Below, piece after piece: positions 7,896 through 17,885 of a stretch of 64,000 nt of DNA. Positions within the stretch are counted from its first letter, which is position 1. Each line of letters begins with the position of its first letter. The position numbers and the translations under genes are program-made. The notes under the pieces are model-generated. The model searched no databases. It was not told the origin of the DNA and was given only the letters and a program-made list of their open reading frames with translations. Origin of the DNA: Betaproteobacteria bacterium (GTDB lineage Bacteria > Pseudomonadota > Gammaproteobacteria > Burkholderiales > Burkholderiaceae_C). The stretch covers positions 124,001-188,000 of the forward strand of contig JADIZZ010000006.1 of the NCBI GenBank assembly GCA_016704535.1. The letters are read 5' to 3'.

Positions 7896-9155
7896 TCAGT
7901 GCCCGCGCCGGCGCAGGATGTCGGGATCGGCCCAGAGTTCGTCGAGGCTGCCGAAGCTGCCGGCAAACTCGGTATGGCGGCCGACGATGCGGTCGCTGCA
8001 GCCGGGGGCCGCGAGGTCCAGCCGCTGCGGCGGAATCCGCAGCTGCGCGCGCAGCGAGAAGAAGGCCACCACGACCGGCGCCACCAGGTTGCCGGGGTTC
8101 TGTTCCGCGACGATGGCCACCCGCTGCGACGCCAGCGTCAACAGCGAGCCCGTCGGGTAGATGCCCAGGCTCTGAACGAAGGCTGCGAACAGCCCGGTGT
8201 CGAACTGGCCCTTCCACGAGGCCATGCGTGCGATCGACTCGGCCGGGTCCCAGCCCGCCTTGTAGGGGCGATTGGACGTGATGGCGTCGTAGACGTCGCA
8301 GATGGCGCCCATGCGCGCCAACTGGCTGAACTTGTCTGCCGGCAGGCGGGCCGGATAGCCCGTGCCGTCGACACGTTCGTGGTGGTTCAGCACCACGTCC
8401 AGCATCTCGGGCGTGGCGCCCTGCCCTTCCACCAGCAGCGTGTGGCCGCGTTCGGGGTGGCTGCGGATGACCGCGAACTCGGCCTGGGTCAGCTTGCCGG
8501 GCTTGTTCAGCACCTCCAGCGGGATCAGCGCCTTGCCGATGTCGTGCATGAGGCCGGCCTGTCCCGCCACACGGCACTGCTCTTCACCCATGCCGATCTG
8601 CCGCCCCAGAGACAACATCAGGGCGCAGACCGCCACAGAGTGCATGTAGGTGTAGTCGTCACGCGTCTTCAAGCGGGCAAGACTGATGAGCGCGCCCGGA
8701 TTGCGCAGGATCGAACTGGCGATGTCATCGACCAGGTCCAGGCAGCCTTCGGCATCGACGGACTTGCCCATGCGGGCCTCACCAAACATCGCCACCACGG
8801 CCTCACGGCCGCGGTCGCAGATGGCTGCAGCCTCCTTGAGCTCGGCAGCCATCGGGCGCACCGCCGTCGCGGCCTTGGGCACAGCGGCCGCTGAGGGTCC
8901 GCCCTCATGTGGGGACCGGTCGGCGGGTGGGGTGACCGTCACCGCAGGCACGTCCGTCACCACCTCGGCCACATCCAATCCCAGCGCCGGATCGATCCAG
9001 CACTCGGCAACGCCGCTGCTGCGCAGGCGCTGCAGCTCGGCGGTGCTGTCGAGCATGAAACGGGTCTTCCAGAAGGGATGGTCGATCCACTTGCCCTCCA
9101 GCCTTTGCACGTGCATGCCGATGCGCAGTTGTTCGACGGCGATCTTCTTCAGCAT
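7896..9155 (-). CDS. HD-GYP domain protein with N-terminal DUF3391 (c-di-GMP phosphodiesterase)
   Basis: A 419-residue protein. Residues 1-120 form a DUF3391-type domain (MLKKIAVEQLRIGMHVQRLEG). A Pro/Ala linker follows, then an HD-GYP domain with the HD pair in AGLMHDIGKALIPLEVLNKPGKL and the HHERVDGTGYP signature. These residues bind the metals that hydrolyse cyclic di-GMP, so the protein should lower c-di-GMP and affect motility or biofilm. The frame is open to 9284, but the ATG at 9155 matches the start of DUF3391 homologues. It has no membrane segment. A tRNA-Ser gene lies upstream on the same strand. Confidence 0.87.
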   Translation of the reverse strand: MLKKIAVEQLRIGMHVQRLEGKWIDHPFWKTRFMLDSTAELQRLRSSGVAECWIDPALGLDVAEVVTDVPAVTVTPPADRSPHEGGPSAAAVPKAATAVRPMAAELKEAAAICDRGREAVVAMFGEARMGKSVDAEGCLDLVDDIASSILRNPGALISLARLKTRDDYTYMHSVAVCALMLSLGRQIGMGEEQCRVAGQAGLMHDIGKALIPLEVLNKPGKLTQAEFAVIRSHPERGHTLLVEGQGATPEMLDVVLNHHERVDGTGYPARLPADKFSQLARMGAICDVYDAITSNRPYKAGWDPAESIARMASWKGQFDTGLFAAFVQSLGIYPTGSLLTLASQRVAIVAEQNPGNLVAPVVVAFFSLRAQLRIPPQRLDLAAPGCSDRIVGRHTEFAGSFGSLDELWADPDILRRRGH

Positions 9156-9362
9156 GCTCGGGGACTTGAGGGACAGGCGAACCACAGGGCAGCCGCAACA
9201 AGGCGGTCTTTCAGTTATCGACCGCCAAAAGCCCGGACTTGAAGCCGCATCGCGGCATGTCGAACGCTCGGGTGGCCTGCCCAACTCAGCTGCGAAAGCA
9301 GCGAAGCCCCGACAAGCGGAGCTTCCTGCAAAACGTATCTGCTTTCCGCATGGGGATTCATC

Positions 9363-9453
9363 TGGCGGAGTCGGAGGGATTCGAACCCTCGATGCGCTTT
9401 TGGCACATACTCCCTTAGCAGGGGAGCACCTTCGGCCACTCGGTCACGACTCC
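9363..9453 (-). tRNA. tRNA-Ser(GCT)
   Basis: A 91-base class II tRNA. The acceptor arms GGAGTCG (9447-9453) and CGACTCC (9367-9373, as read on the minus strand) pair perfectly, the discriminator is G, and CCA is encoded (9363-9365). The anticodon GCT is at 9417-9419, flanked by a stem, so it reads AGC/AGT serine codons. A long variable arm and the TTCGAATCC T-loop are present. It sits between lysC and the HD-GYP gene. Confidence 0.95.
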
Positions 9454-9513
9454 GGCGAAGAACGCAGATTCTAGCGGCATCCCGCAGCGACTGTTCCGTG
9501 CCGCCGGTGTGCT

Positions 9514-10791
9514 TCAGGCCGCGGGCATGTCCAGGCCGAATGCCTTGTGGAGCGCGCGCACCGCGAGTTCCATGTACTTCTCGTCGAGCACCACGCTGGT
9601 CTTGATCTCGCTGGTGGTGATCATCTGGATGTTGATGCCCTCTTCGCTGAGCGTGCGGAACATCTTGCTCGCCACACCCACGTGGCTGCGCATGCCGATG
9701 CCGACGATGCTGACCTTGCAGATCTTCGGGTCGCCCGCCAGCCGCGCCGCGCCCGTGGCCGGCAGCACCTGCGTTTCCAGCACGTTCATCGTGCGCGCGT
9801 AGTCGTTGCGGTGCACGGTAAAGCTGAAGTCGGTTTTGCCGTCGTGCGACAGGTTCTGGATGATGACGTCGATGTCGATGTTGGCATCGGCTACCGGCCC
9901 CAGGATCTGGTACGCGATGCCCGGCTTGTCGGGCACGCCGATGACACTGATCTTCGCCTCGTCGCGGTTGAACGCGATGCCGGCCACCACGGCTTGTTCC
10001 ATCTTTTCGTCTTCCTCGAAAGTGATCAGGGTGCCCGACTTCGCTTCTTCCTCGAGCGGGATGTCCCAGGGCGTGAAGCTGCTCAGCACGCGCACCGGCA
10101 CGCGGTACTTGCCGGCAAATTCCACCGAGCGGATCTGCAGCACCTTGCTGCCCAGGCTGGCCATCTCCAGCATCTCTTCGAAGCTGATGGTGGACAGGCG
10201 CCGCGCCTCGGGCACGATGCGCGGGTCGGTGGTGTAGACGCCGTCGACGTCGGTGTAGATCAGGCACTCGTCGGCCTTCAGCGCGGCGGCCACGGCCACC
10301 GCCGACGTATCGCTGCCGCCGCGGCCCAGCGTGGTGACGTGGCCCTGCGGGTCGACGCCCTGGAAACCGGTGATCACCACCACCTTGCCGGCAGCGAGAT
10401 CGGCACGCACACGTGTGTCGTCGATGCTGCTGATGCGCGCCTTGGTGTAGGCGGAGTCGGTGGCTATCGCTACCTGCCAGCCGCCGTAGCTGACGGCCGG
10501 GATGCCCTGGGCCTGCAGCGCCAGCGCCAGCAGCCCCACGCTGACCTGCTCGCCGGTGGCGGCCACGGCGTCGAGCTCGCGCAGCGCCTCGGGCGTGCTG
10601 GCCAGCGCCGCGTCCGGCACCAGTTCCTTGGCCAGGCCGAGCAGGCGGTTGGTCTCGCCCGACATGGCCGAGGGCACCACCACCAGCTGGTGGCCCGCGC
10701 GCACCCACTTGGCGACACGTTGCGCCACGCTGCGGATGCGCTCGGTCGAGCCCATCGAGGTGCCGCCGTACTTGTGAACGATCAATGCCAT
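9514..10791 (-). CDS. lysC: aspartate kinase
   Basis: A 425-residue monofunctional aspartokinase, the first step of Lys/Thr/Met/Ile and diaminopimelate synthesis. The N-terminus carries the signature KYGGTSMG, followed by the amino-acid-kinase fold with GRGGSDTSAVAVAAAL. The C-terminal third contains two ACT repeats (ISVIGVPDKPGIAYQILG and VSIVGIGMRSHVGVASKMF) that bind lysine/threonine for feedback control. Length and domain order match the beta-proteobacterial type. It lies at the end of an accA-tilS-lysC run, 75 bases after tilS. Confidence 0.95.
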   Translation of the reverse strand: MALIVHKYGGTSMGSTERIRSVAQRVAKWVRAGHQLVVVPSAMSGETNRLLGLAKELVPDAALASTPEALRELDAVAATGEQVSVGLLALALQAQGIPAVSYGGWQVAIATDSAYTKARISSIDDTRVRADLAAGKVVVITGFQGVDPQGHVTTLGRGGSDTSAVAVAAALKADECLIYTDVDGVYTTDPRIVPEARRLSTISFEEMLEMASLGSKVLQIRSVEFAGKYRVPVRVLSSFTPWDIPLEEEAKSGTLITFEEDEKMEQAVVAGIAFNRDEAKISVIGVPDKPGIAYQILGPVADANIDIDVIIQNLSHDGKTDFSFTVHRNDYARTMNVLETQVLPATGAARLAGDPKICKVSIVGIGMRSHVGVASKMFRTLSEEGINIQMITTSEIKTSVVLDEKYMELAVRALHKAFGLDMPAA

Positions 10792-10866
10792 CGCTGAATG
10801 CCGCCCTGGCGGCGGCTGAAGTGTCGAACCGGTGAGCGCGCGCCGCGTTGCGCTGAAGGACGAATT

Positions 10867-12177
10867 TTAGCCGTCGGCCTGACGTGGCCCTGGCGTTGCC
10901 GGGCGCCAGCGCAAGAACAACTGTGGCGCTCCAGGCGCCGCTCGCAACGCCGCGTCGAAGCCCAGGCCCGGCGCAAACAGCAGCCGCCCATCGGGCAGAC
11001 GCAGCAGAGGCCCTTCGCGCTGCCAGGCGGGCACCCCTGCGGTCTGGTATTGCTTCTTCAGGCTGCGAGCCGCGCCCCGGGGCGACAGGCGAAAACGTTC
11101 GCCACCCTGGCGCGAGACAGCCACCACTCGCTGCAGCAGGGTGCCATCCACGCCACCCTCGGACGTGGTGCTCACTTCGAAGAACCCTGCCCAGACAGGC
11201 AACGGTGTCTGGCCCGGCTGGGCCAGGTCCAGTTCGACGGCTTCTGGCAGTAGCGTGGCCCGAACTCGTATCGCCCCGCACACGAGCTGCCCCCGGTACA
11301 GCCGCAGTTCGGCCTGCGGCGCCGGCCAGATGCCGCTGCGGCTGCCTGGCAATTCCTCGCACAGCCGCTGCACCAGCGACTGGGGCACCGGCGCGCACAG
11401 CACGCGCACAAGCCAGGCCTGCAGCACATTGCGACGGCGCGCCGGCGGCAAGGCCTCCCAGGGGGTGAGACGCAGCCCGCTGTCGTCGCCGATACCGGGC
11501 AGATCCAGTGCAGCCACCTCGTCGGCCAGCGCCGCCGCCTGCGCCGAGAGGCGGGCCGCTTCCGTCAGCGCCGCTTCTGCATCCGGAAACGCACCAACCA
11601 GGGCCGGCCACACCTGCCCGCGCAGGCGGTTACGGGCAAAACGCGGGTCGGCGTTGCTGGCGTCGTCGACGAACCGCAGTCGATACCGCCGCAGGTAGGC
11701 TTCGATGGTCTCGCGCGGCCGGTCCAACCAGGGCCGCGCCCAGACCAGGCCCTGGCGCTGCGCAGCGACCGGCATCGAGGCCAGCCCGGCCGGACCGCCG
11801 CCACGCAGCGCCTGAAGCAGAAAGGTTTCGGCCTGGTCGCGGCGGTGATGGGCCAGCAACACCAAGTGGCACGCCTCGGCCAGGGCCATCTCGGCCAACG
11901 CACGGTAGCGCTCGCGCCGGGCCCAGGCCTCGACACTTTCGCCGCGGGCCGGGCTCCCAGGCAGGCGGGTGCACGCGAACTGCGCGCCCCAGCGGCGACA
12001 CTGGTTGCGCACCTGCGCCAGCCATTCATCGGCCTCGGCCACGAGACCGTGGTGCACGTGCAGGGCCACCACCTCGACCCCCAGCGGCCGCGCGGCCTGC
12101 AGCGTGCAATGCAAGAGTGCCGTCGAGTCGCGGCCGCCGCTGGCGGCCACCGCCACCCGCACCGCGGGTCTGTTCAC
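10867..12177 (-). CDS. tilS: tRNA(Ile)-lysidine synthase
   Basis: A 436-residue TilS that lysidinylates C34 of tRNA-Ile(CAU), converting it from Met to Ile decoding. The PP-loop SGGRDSTALL lies near the N-terminus (SGGxDS class), followed by HVHHGL and the conserved LLAHHRRDQAETFLLQALRGGG. C-terminal TilS domains fill the rest. The frame is open to 12312, but the GTG at 12175-12177 overlaps the accA stop in a GTGA junction and begins right before the PP-loop strand (VNRPAVRVAVAASGG), so it is chosen. Translation is probably coupled to accA. Confidence 0.92.
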   Translation of the reverse strand: MNRPAVRVAVAASGGRDSTALLHCTLQAARPLGVEVVALHVHHGLVAEADEWLAQVRNQCRRWGAQFACTRLPGSPARGESVEAWARRERYRALAEMALAEACHLVLLAHHRRDQAETFLLQALRGGGPAGLASMPVAAQRQGLVWARPWLDRPRETIEAYLRRYRLRFVDDASNADPRFARNRLRGQVWPALVGAFPDAEAALTEAARLSAQAAALADEVAALDLPGIGDDSGLRLTPWEALPPARRRNVLQAWLVRVLCAPVPQSLVQRLCEELPGSRSGIWPAPQAELRLYRGQLVCGAIRVRATLLPEAVELDLAQPGQTPLPVWAGFFEVSTTSEGGVDGTLLQRVVAVSRQGGERFRLSPRGAARSLKKQYQTAGVPAWQREGPLLRLPDGRLLFAPGLGFDAALRAAPGAPQLFLRWRPATPGPRQADG

Positions 12178-13145
12178 CGTTCCTTGGTGTCGATGTAGCG
12201 ACCGTACGACCTCAGCCGCTCGTAGCGCTGCTGCAGCAGGGCCGCAGGCTTGAGGTCGGCGGTGTGGCGCAGCGCGTCGGCCAGCGCGCGCTTGAGCTGC
12301 GCGGCCATCCACGGAATGTCACGGTGCGCGCCGCCCACCGGCTCGTTGACGATCTTGTCGATGACACCCAGCGCCTTCAGCCGATGCGCGGTGATGCCCA
12401 ACGCTTCCGCGGCGTCGCTGGCGCGCTCGGAGGTCTTCCACAGGATGGACGCACAGCCCTCAGGCGAGATCACCGAATAGACGCTGAACTGCAGCATCAG
12501 CACCTGGTCGGCCACGCTGATGGCCAAAGCACCGCCCGACCCGCCTTCGCCGATGATGGTGCTGACGATGGGCACTTCCAGCTGCGCCATCTCGTAGATG
12601 TTGCGACCGATGGCCTCGCTCTGGCCCCGCTCCTCGGCACCGATGCCGGGGTAGGCGCCGGGCGTGTCGACGAACGTGAAGACGGGCAGGCCGAACTTCT
12701 CCGCGAGCTTCATCAACCGCAAGGCCTTGCGGTAGCCCTCGGGCCGGCTCATGCCGAAGTTGCGCAGCGTGCGCTCCTTCGTGTCGCGGCCCTTCTGATG
12801 GCCCAGCACCATGCAGGGCTGGCCGTTGAAGCGCGCGAGGCCGCCGACGATGGACAGGTCGTCGGCATAGTGTCGGTCACCGTGCAGTTCCTGGAAGTCG
12901 GTGAAGATCTCGTTGACGTAATCCAGCGTGTAGGGCCGCTGCGGGTGGCGCGCGATCTGCGTCACCTGCCAGGGCGTCAGGTTCGAGTAGATGTCGCGTG
13001 TGAGTTGCTGGCTCTTCACCGCCAGACGCTCGATCTCGTCGCTGATGTCTACCGCCGACTCGTTGTGCACGTAGCGCAACTCGTCGATCTTGGATTCGAG
13101 TTCGGCGATGGGTTGTTCGAATTCCAGGAAGTGTCGCTTCGACAA
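12174..13145 (-). CDS. accA: acetyl-CoA carboxylase carboxyltransferase subunit alpha
   Basis: A 323-residue AccA that forms the carboxyltransferase with AccD (encoded at 58616-59488 in this window), making malonyl-CoA for fatty-acid synthesis. The typical N-terminus SKRHFLEFEQPIAELESKI and the motifs GGLARFNGQPCMVLGHQKG and GEGGSGGALAI are present. The upstream open frame to 13280 is not homologous. A TTG at 13143-13145 follows GGAGG at six bases and gives the family N-terminus, so this rare start is well supported. The stop overlaps tilS. Confidence 0.93.
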   Translation of the reverse strand: MSKRHFLEFEQPIAELESKIDELRYVHNESAVDISDEIERLAVKSQQLTRDIYSNLTPWQVTQIARHPQRPYTLDYVNEIFTDFQELHGDRHYADDLSIVGGLARFNGQPCMVLGHQKGRDTKERTLRNFGMSRPEGYRKALRLMKLAEKFGLPVFTFVDTPGAYPGIGAEERGQSEAIGRNIYEMAQLEVPIVSTIIGEGGSGGALAISVADQVLMLQFSVYSVISPEGCASILWKTSERASDAAEALGITAHRLKALGVIDKIVNEPVGGAHRDIPWMAAQLKRALADALRHTADLKPAALLQQRYERLRSYGRYIDTKER

Positions 13146-13164
13146 AGAGGGCCTCCGAGGGGAT

Positions 13165-13856
13165 TCAGTAGTCGACAGGCAAGGGATCGAGGCTGCGCCA
13201 AATGTACCAAGTGGCGACCGAGCGGAATGGCGCCCAGGCCTCGCCGACCTCGCGGGCCTCGGCGCGCGAGACGGGTTCACCGCTGAAGTAGTTCACGCTG
13301 ATGCCCTTGAGGAGGCCCAGGTCGTCCAGCGGCATCACGTTGGGCCGCAGGAGGTGGAAGATGAGGAACATCTCCGCCGTCCAGCGACCGATGCCGCGGA
13401 TGGCCACCAGTTCCTCGATGATGGCCTCGTCGTCCATCGCCGCCCACTGCGCCACGTGCACGCGGTCTTCGCTGAAGTGGCGTGCCAGGTCGAGCAGGTA
13501 CTCGCACTTGCGCGCCGAGAGGCCGGCCTCGCGCATCTGCGGCACCGCCAGGGCCAGCACGCCGGTGGGCTGCAGCCGGGTGGCGGGGCCGCCGACAGTG
13601 ACGGCAAAGCGGTCCCACACCGACTGCGCCGCCTTCACCGAAATCTGCTGACCCACGATGGACCGCGCCAGCGTGGTGAAGGCATCGCCACGGCTCTGCA
13701 GGCGGGCTTCTCCGAACTTTGGCATCAGCTTCTTCAGCACGCGGTCGCGTTTGCCCAAGTGCTTGCAGGCTTCGTCCCAGTAGGCAGGGGTAGCGATGGA
13801 GGACGGGCCCTCCTGCGCAGTGGGCAGGGCCGCCGCGGCCGTGGTCTTGGGCACCG

Positions 13857-13860
<4 letters not shown>
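13165..13860 (-). CDS. DNA-3-methyladenine glycosylase II (AlkA-like)
   Basis: A 231-residue helix-hairpin-helix DNA glycosylase that removes alkylated bases. The HhH signature is LVAIRGIGRWTAEMFLIF, and the catalytic aspartate lies in VMPLDDLGL. The N-terminal half has ARSIVGQQISVKAA, as in AlkA/MAG proteins. It lacks the extra N-terminal domain of E. coli AlkA and belongs to the short form. It starts with GTG, overlapping the cysS stop (GTGA), so the two genes are translationally coupled. accA follows after about 20 bases. Confidence 0.85.
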
Positions 13861-15233
<1,373 letters not shown>

Positions 15234-15390
15234 GGGGATAGGAAGTCGGGCCCCGTGAGTGCCGCCACGACAGGCTGGCGGGGTGGCTGACGCGACGCTG
15301 CACACGCAGTCCGCGGAGGCCAAGTCAGCATCGATAGAATGAAATTCAGTATAGCGGCCCCCACCGCCTGACCGCCGCGCTTCCTCCCCG

Positions 15391-15939
15391 ATGCTCCCCA
15401 TCCCCTGCCGGCATGCCCGGCTTGCCACCATCCTGGCCAGCGCGTTCCTTTGCGCAGGCGGCGCACTTGCCGACGAAGCCGGCGAGATCAAGGCACTGCT
15501 TGCGCGCGGCGAAGGCGCAGCCGCCCTGGCGCGCGCCGAGCGCGCCACTTCGGCGCAGCCGCGCGACGTCACGCTGCGCTTCCTGCACGGCGTGGTGCTG
15601 ATGGACCTGCAGCGCGACGACGCCGCGCTGGCGCACTTCGCGGCGATAACGCAGGACTACCCCGAACTGCCCGACCCCTACAACAACATCGCGCTGCTGC
15701 ACGCCCGGGCCGGGCGCCTGGAAGCGGCCCGCCAGGCGCTTGAAAGCGCGCTGCGCAACGACCCGGGCCACCGCATCGCGCGCACGAACCTGGGCGAAGT
15801 GCACCTGATGCTCGCCGCCCAGGCCTGGGAGCTGGCCGCGGCCGGTGCGCCGTTGGAAGCGCCGCTGCAGCGCAGGTTGGACGCCGTGCGTGCCCTGCTG
15901 GCCGCCGCACCGGCTCGGCCCGCTAGACTCGCGCCCTGA
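15391..15939 (+). CDS. secreted TPR-repeat protein
   Basis: A 182-residue protein with an N-terminal signal peptide (basic start, hydrophobic LATILASAFLCAGGALA, cleavage expected near ALADEAG) and about three tetratricopeptide repeats. Visible TPR units include LRFLHGVVLMDLQRDDAALAHF, the DYPELPDPYNNIALLHARAG pair and a final RTNLGEVHLMLAAQAWELAA. It is likely a periplasmic scaffold. It precedes the cyclophilin genes on the same strand and may share their transcript. No specific partner can be named. Confidence 0.8.
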   Translation: MLPIPCRHARLATILASAFLCAGGALADEAGEIKALLARGEGAAALARAERATSAQPRDVTLRFLHGVVLMDLQRDDAALAHFAAITQDYPELPDPYNNIALLHARAGRLEAARQALESALRNDPGHRIARTNLGEVHLMLAAQAWELAAAGAPLEAPLQRRLDAVRALLAAAPARPARLAP

Positions 15940-16001
15940 CCGGCTGGCCGCCGGTCTGCAATCGGTGGCCTGCGGCCGCCACGAACCGCGGAGATGATGC
16001 C

Positions 16002-16553
16002 TTGAAACTTCTCACCAGCCTGCTTGTCCTGGCCCTCGCCACCGTCGCCGCGCCCGCGCTGGCACAGAAGGTGCGACTGGCCACGAGCGAAGGCGACATC
16101 GTGCTCGAGCTCGACGCGGAGAAGGCGCCGAAGACGGTCGACAACTTCGTTCAATACGTACGTGCGGGTCACTACGACGGGATCATCTTCCATCGCGTCA
16201 TCGACGGCTTCATGATCCAGACCGGCGGCTACAAGGCCGACCTGGGCGAGAAACCCACGCGCAAGCCCATCCCGCTGGAAAGCCGCAACGGCTTGTCGAA
16301 CGTGCGCGGCAGCATCGCGATGGCGCGCACGTCCGACCCCAACTCGGCCACCGCGCAGTTTTTCATCAACGTCAACGACAACCTGCGCCTGGACGCTGCC
16401 GAGGGCCGCGACGGCTATGCCGTCTTCGGCAAGGTGAGCGTTGGCATGGATGTCGTCGACAAGATCCGGGTCGTGCCCACCCACGCCCAGGGCATGCATC
16501 AGAACCTGCCCGTCACGCCCGTGACCATCCGCAAAGCCACCGTGGAGAAATGA
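16002..16553 (+). CDS. ppiA: periplasmic peptidyl-prolyl cis-trans isomerase (cyclophilin)
   Basis: A 183-residue cyclophilin with a signal peptide (LLTSLLVLALATVAAPALAQ). Catalytic-core motifs are FHRVIDGFMIQTGGY and SATAQFFINV. It catalyses proline isomerisation of periplasmic proteins. The start is a TTG at 16002 with GGAGA about ten bases upstream; no ATG fits the signal peptide. One base separates it from ppiB, a cytoplasmic paralogue, so the pair is a tandem duplication with different locations. Confidence 0.9.
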   Translation: MKLLTSLLVLALATVAAPALAQKVRLATSEGDIVLELDAEKAPKTVDNFVQYVRAGHYDGIIFHRVIDGFMIQTGGYKADLGEKPTRKPIPLESRNGLSNVRGSIAMARTSDPNSATAQFFINVNDNLRLDAAEGRDGYAVFGKVSVGMDVVDKIRVVPTHAQGMHQNLPVTPVTIRKATVEK

Positions 16554-16554
16554 C

Positions 16555-17058
16555 ATGACCAAGAACGTCCAGATGGAAACCAGCGCGGGCACCCTGCGCA
16601 TCGAGCTCGACGACGAGAAGGCACCGCTGTCGGTGGCCAACTTCCTCGAGTACGTGAAGCAGGGGCACTTCGACGGCACGGTATTCCACCGCGTCATCAA
16701 GGGCTTCATGCTGCAGGGCGGTGGCTTCGAGGCCGGCATGAAGCAGAAGCCCACCGCGGCGCCCATCAAGAACGAGGCGAACAACGGCCTGAAGAACAAG
16801 AAGTACACGCTGGCGATGGCGCGTACCAGCGACCCGCACTCGGCCACCGCGCAGTTCTTCATCAACTGCGTCGACAACGACTTCCTGGACTTCCGCGCCG
16901 AGAACGCGCAGGGCTGGGGTTACGCCGTGTTCGGGCGTGTCGTCGAAGGCAAGGACGTGGTGGACGCCATCGAGAAGGTCAAGACCGGCCGCAAGGGCTT
17001 CCACGACGACGTGCCCGTCGACGACGTGCTGATCACGCGCGTCACCGAGCTGAGCTGA
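16555..17058 (+). CDS. ppiB: cytoplasmic peptidyl-prolyl cis-trans isomerase B
   Basis: A 167-residue cyclophilin without a signal peptide. Active-site motifs FHRVIKGFMLQGGGF and SATAQFFINCVDNDFLDF match PpiB. It is translated from an ATG one base after the ppiA stop and shares a base with the lpxH start (TGATG), suggesting a polycistronic ppiA-ppiB-lpxH-mtfA unit. The ppiB-lpxH neighbourhood is common in beta-proteobacteria. Confidence 0.94.
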   Translation: MTKNVQMETSAGTLRIELDDEKAPLSVANFLEYVKQGHFDGTVFHRVIKGFMLQGGGFEAGMKQKPTAAPIKNEANNGLKNKKYTLAMARTSDPHSATAQFFINCVDNDFLDFRAENAQGWGYAVFGRVVEGKDVVDAIEKVKTGRKGFHDDVPVDDVLITRVTELS

Positions 17059-17879
17059 TGGGCGAAGCGGCCCGGGGCGCATCGCTCCCGGCCTTCTTCG
17101 AGTTCACGGCCCCCACGGCCTGGCGCGCCGTGGACTTCATTTCCGATCTGCACCTGTGCGAGGCCATGCCGGCGACCTTCCAGGCCTGGGAGCGGCACCT
17201 GCGCCAGACCACGGCCGACGCCGTGTTCATCCTCGGCGACCTGTTCGAGGTGTGGGTGGGCGACGATGCCCGCAACCGACCCTTCGAGCGCCGCTGTGTC
17301 GACGTGCTGGCCCATGCCGCCAGCCATTGCCAACTGGCCTTCATGGCAGGCAACCGCGACTTCCTCGTGGGTGCAACGCTGCTGCGAGAGGCCGGGCTGA
17401 TGGCACTGCCAGATCCCACCGTGCTGTCGGCCTGGGGCCAGCCCGTGCTGCTGAGCCACGGCGACGCACTGTGCCTGTCCGACACGCCCTACCAGGCCTT
17501 CCGGCGCGAAGTGCGCTCTCCGGCCTGGCAGTCTGCGTTCCTGGCGAAGCCTCTGGCCGATCGCCTGGCTCTGGCCGCCGAGATGCGCCGCGCGAGTGCG
17601 CAGCGCTGGCAGGCCGAGAACGCCCGGGGCGAGCGCCGTTTTGGCTTGGACGGTGACGACGCGGCCGACGTCGACCCCGCCGAAGCCGTGCGCTGGATGC
17701 ATGCCCTGGGCGCTGCCGAGATGGTGCACGGTCACACCCACCGTCCCGGCAGCGAGGTGCTCGCACCGGGCTTCAAGCGCCACGTGCTCAGCGACTGGGA
17801 CCTCGATTCCGCTCACCGAGCCGAAGTGCTGCGCCTGACACGCCGCGGTTTCGAGCGCCTGCGGCCCACAGGAATCTGA
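17058..17879 (+). CDS. lpxH: UDP-2,3-diacylglucosamine diphosphatase
   Basis: A 273-residue metallophosphoesterase that makes lipid X in lipid A synthesis at the inner membrane. The calcineurin-like motifs appear in order: FISDLHL, ILGDLFEVWVGDD, GNRDFLVG, LSHGDALC and VHGHTHRPG. Length is slightly above E. coli LpxH because of the N-terminal extension and an acidic insertion (GLDGDDAADVDP). The ATG overlaps the ppiB stop. Confidence 0.92.
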   Translation: MGEAARGASLPAFFEFTAPTAWRAVDFISDLHLCEAMPATFQAWERHLRQTTADAVFILGDLFEVWVGDDARNRPFERRCVDVLAHAASHCQLAFMAGNRDFLVGATLLREAGLMALPDPTVLSAWGQPVLLSHGDALCLSDTPYQAFRREVRSPAWQSAFLAKPLADRLALAAEMRRASAQRWQAENARGERRFGLDGDDAADVDPAEAVRWMHALGAAEMVHGHTHRPGSEVLAPGFKRHVLSDWDLDSAHRAEVLRLTRRGFERLRPTGI

Positions 17880-17885
17880 CACGCC

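Noticed and set aside
9215..11611. 798-codon open frame on the minus strand
   Set aside because: It runs across tRNA-Ser and out of frame with lysC and tilS; it is a high-GC artefact.
11508..13286. 592-codon open frame on the plus strand
   Set aside because: Antisense to accA and tilS, with no motif and a biased composition.
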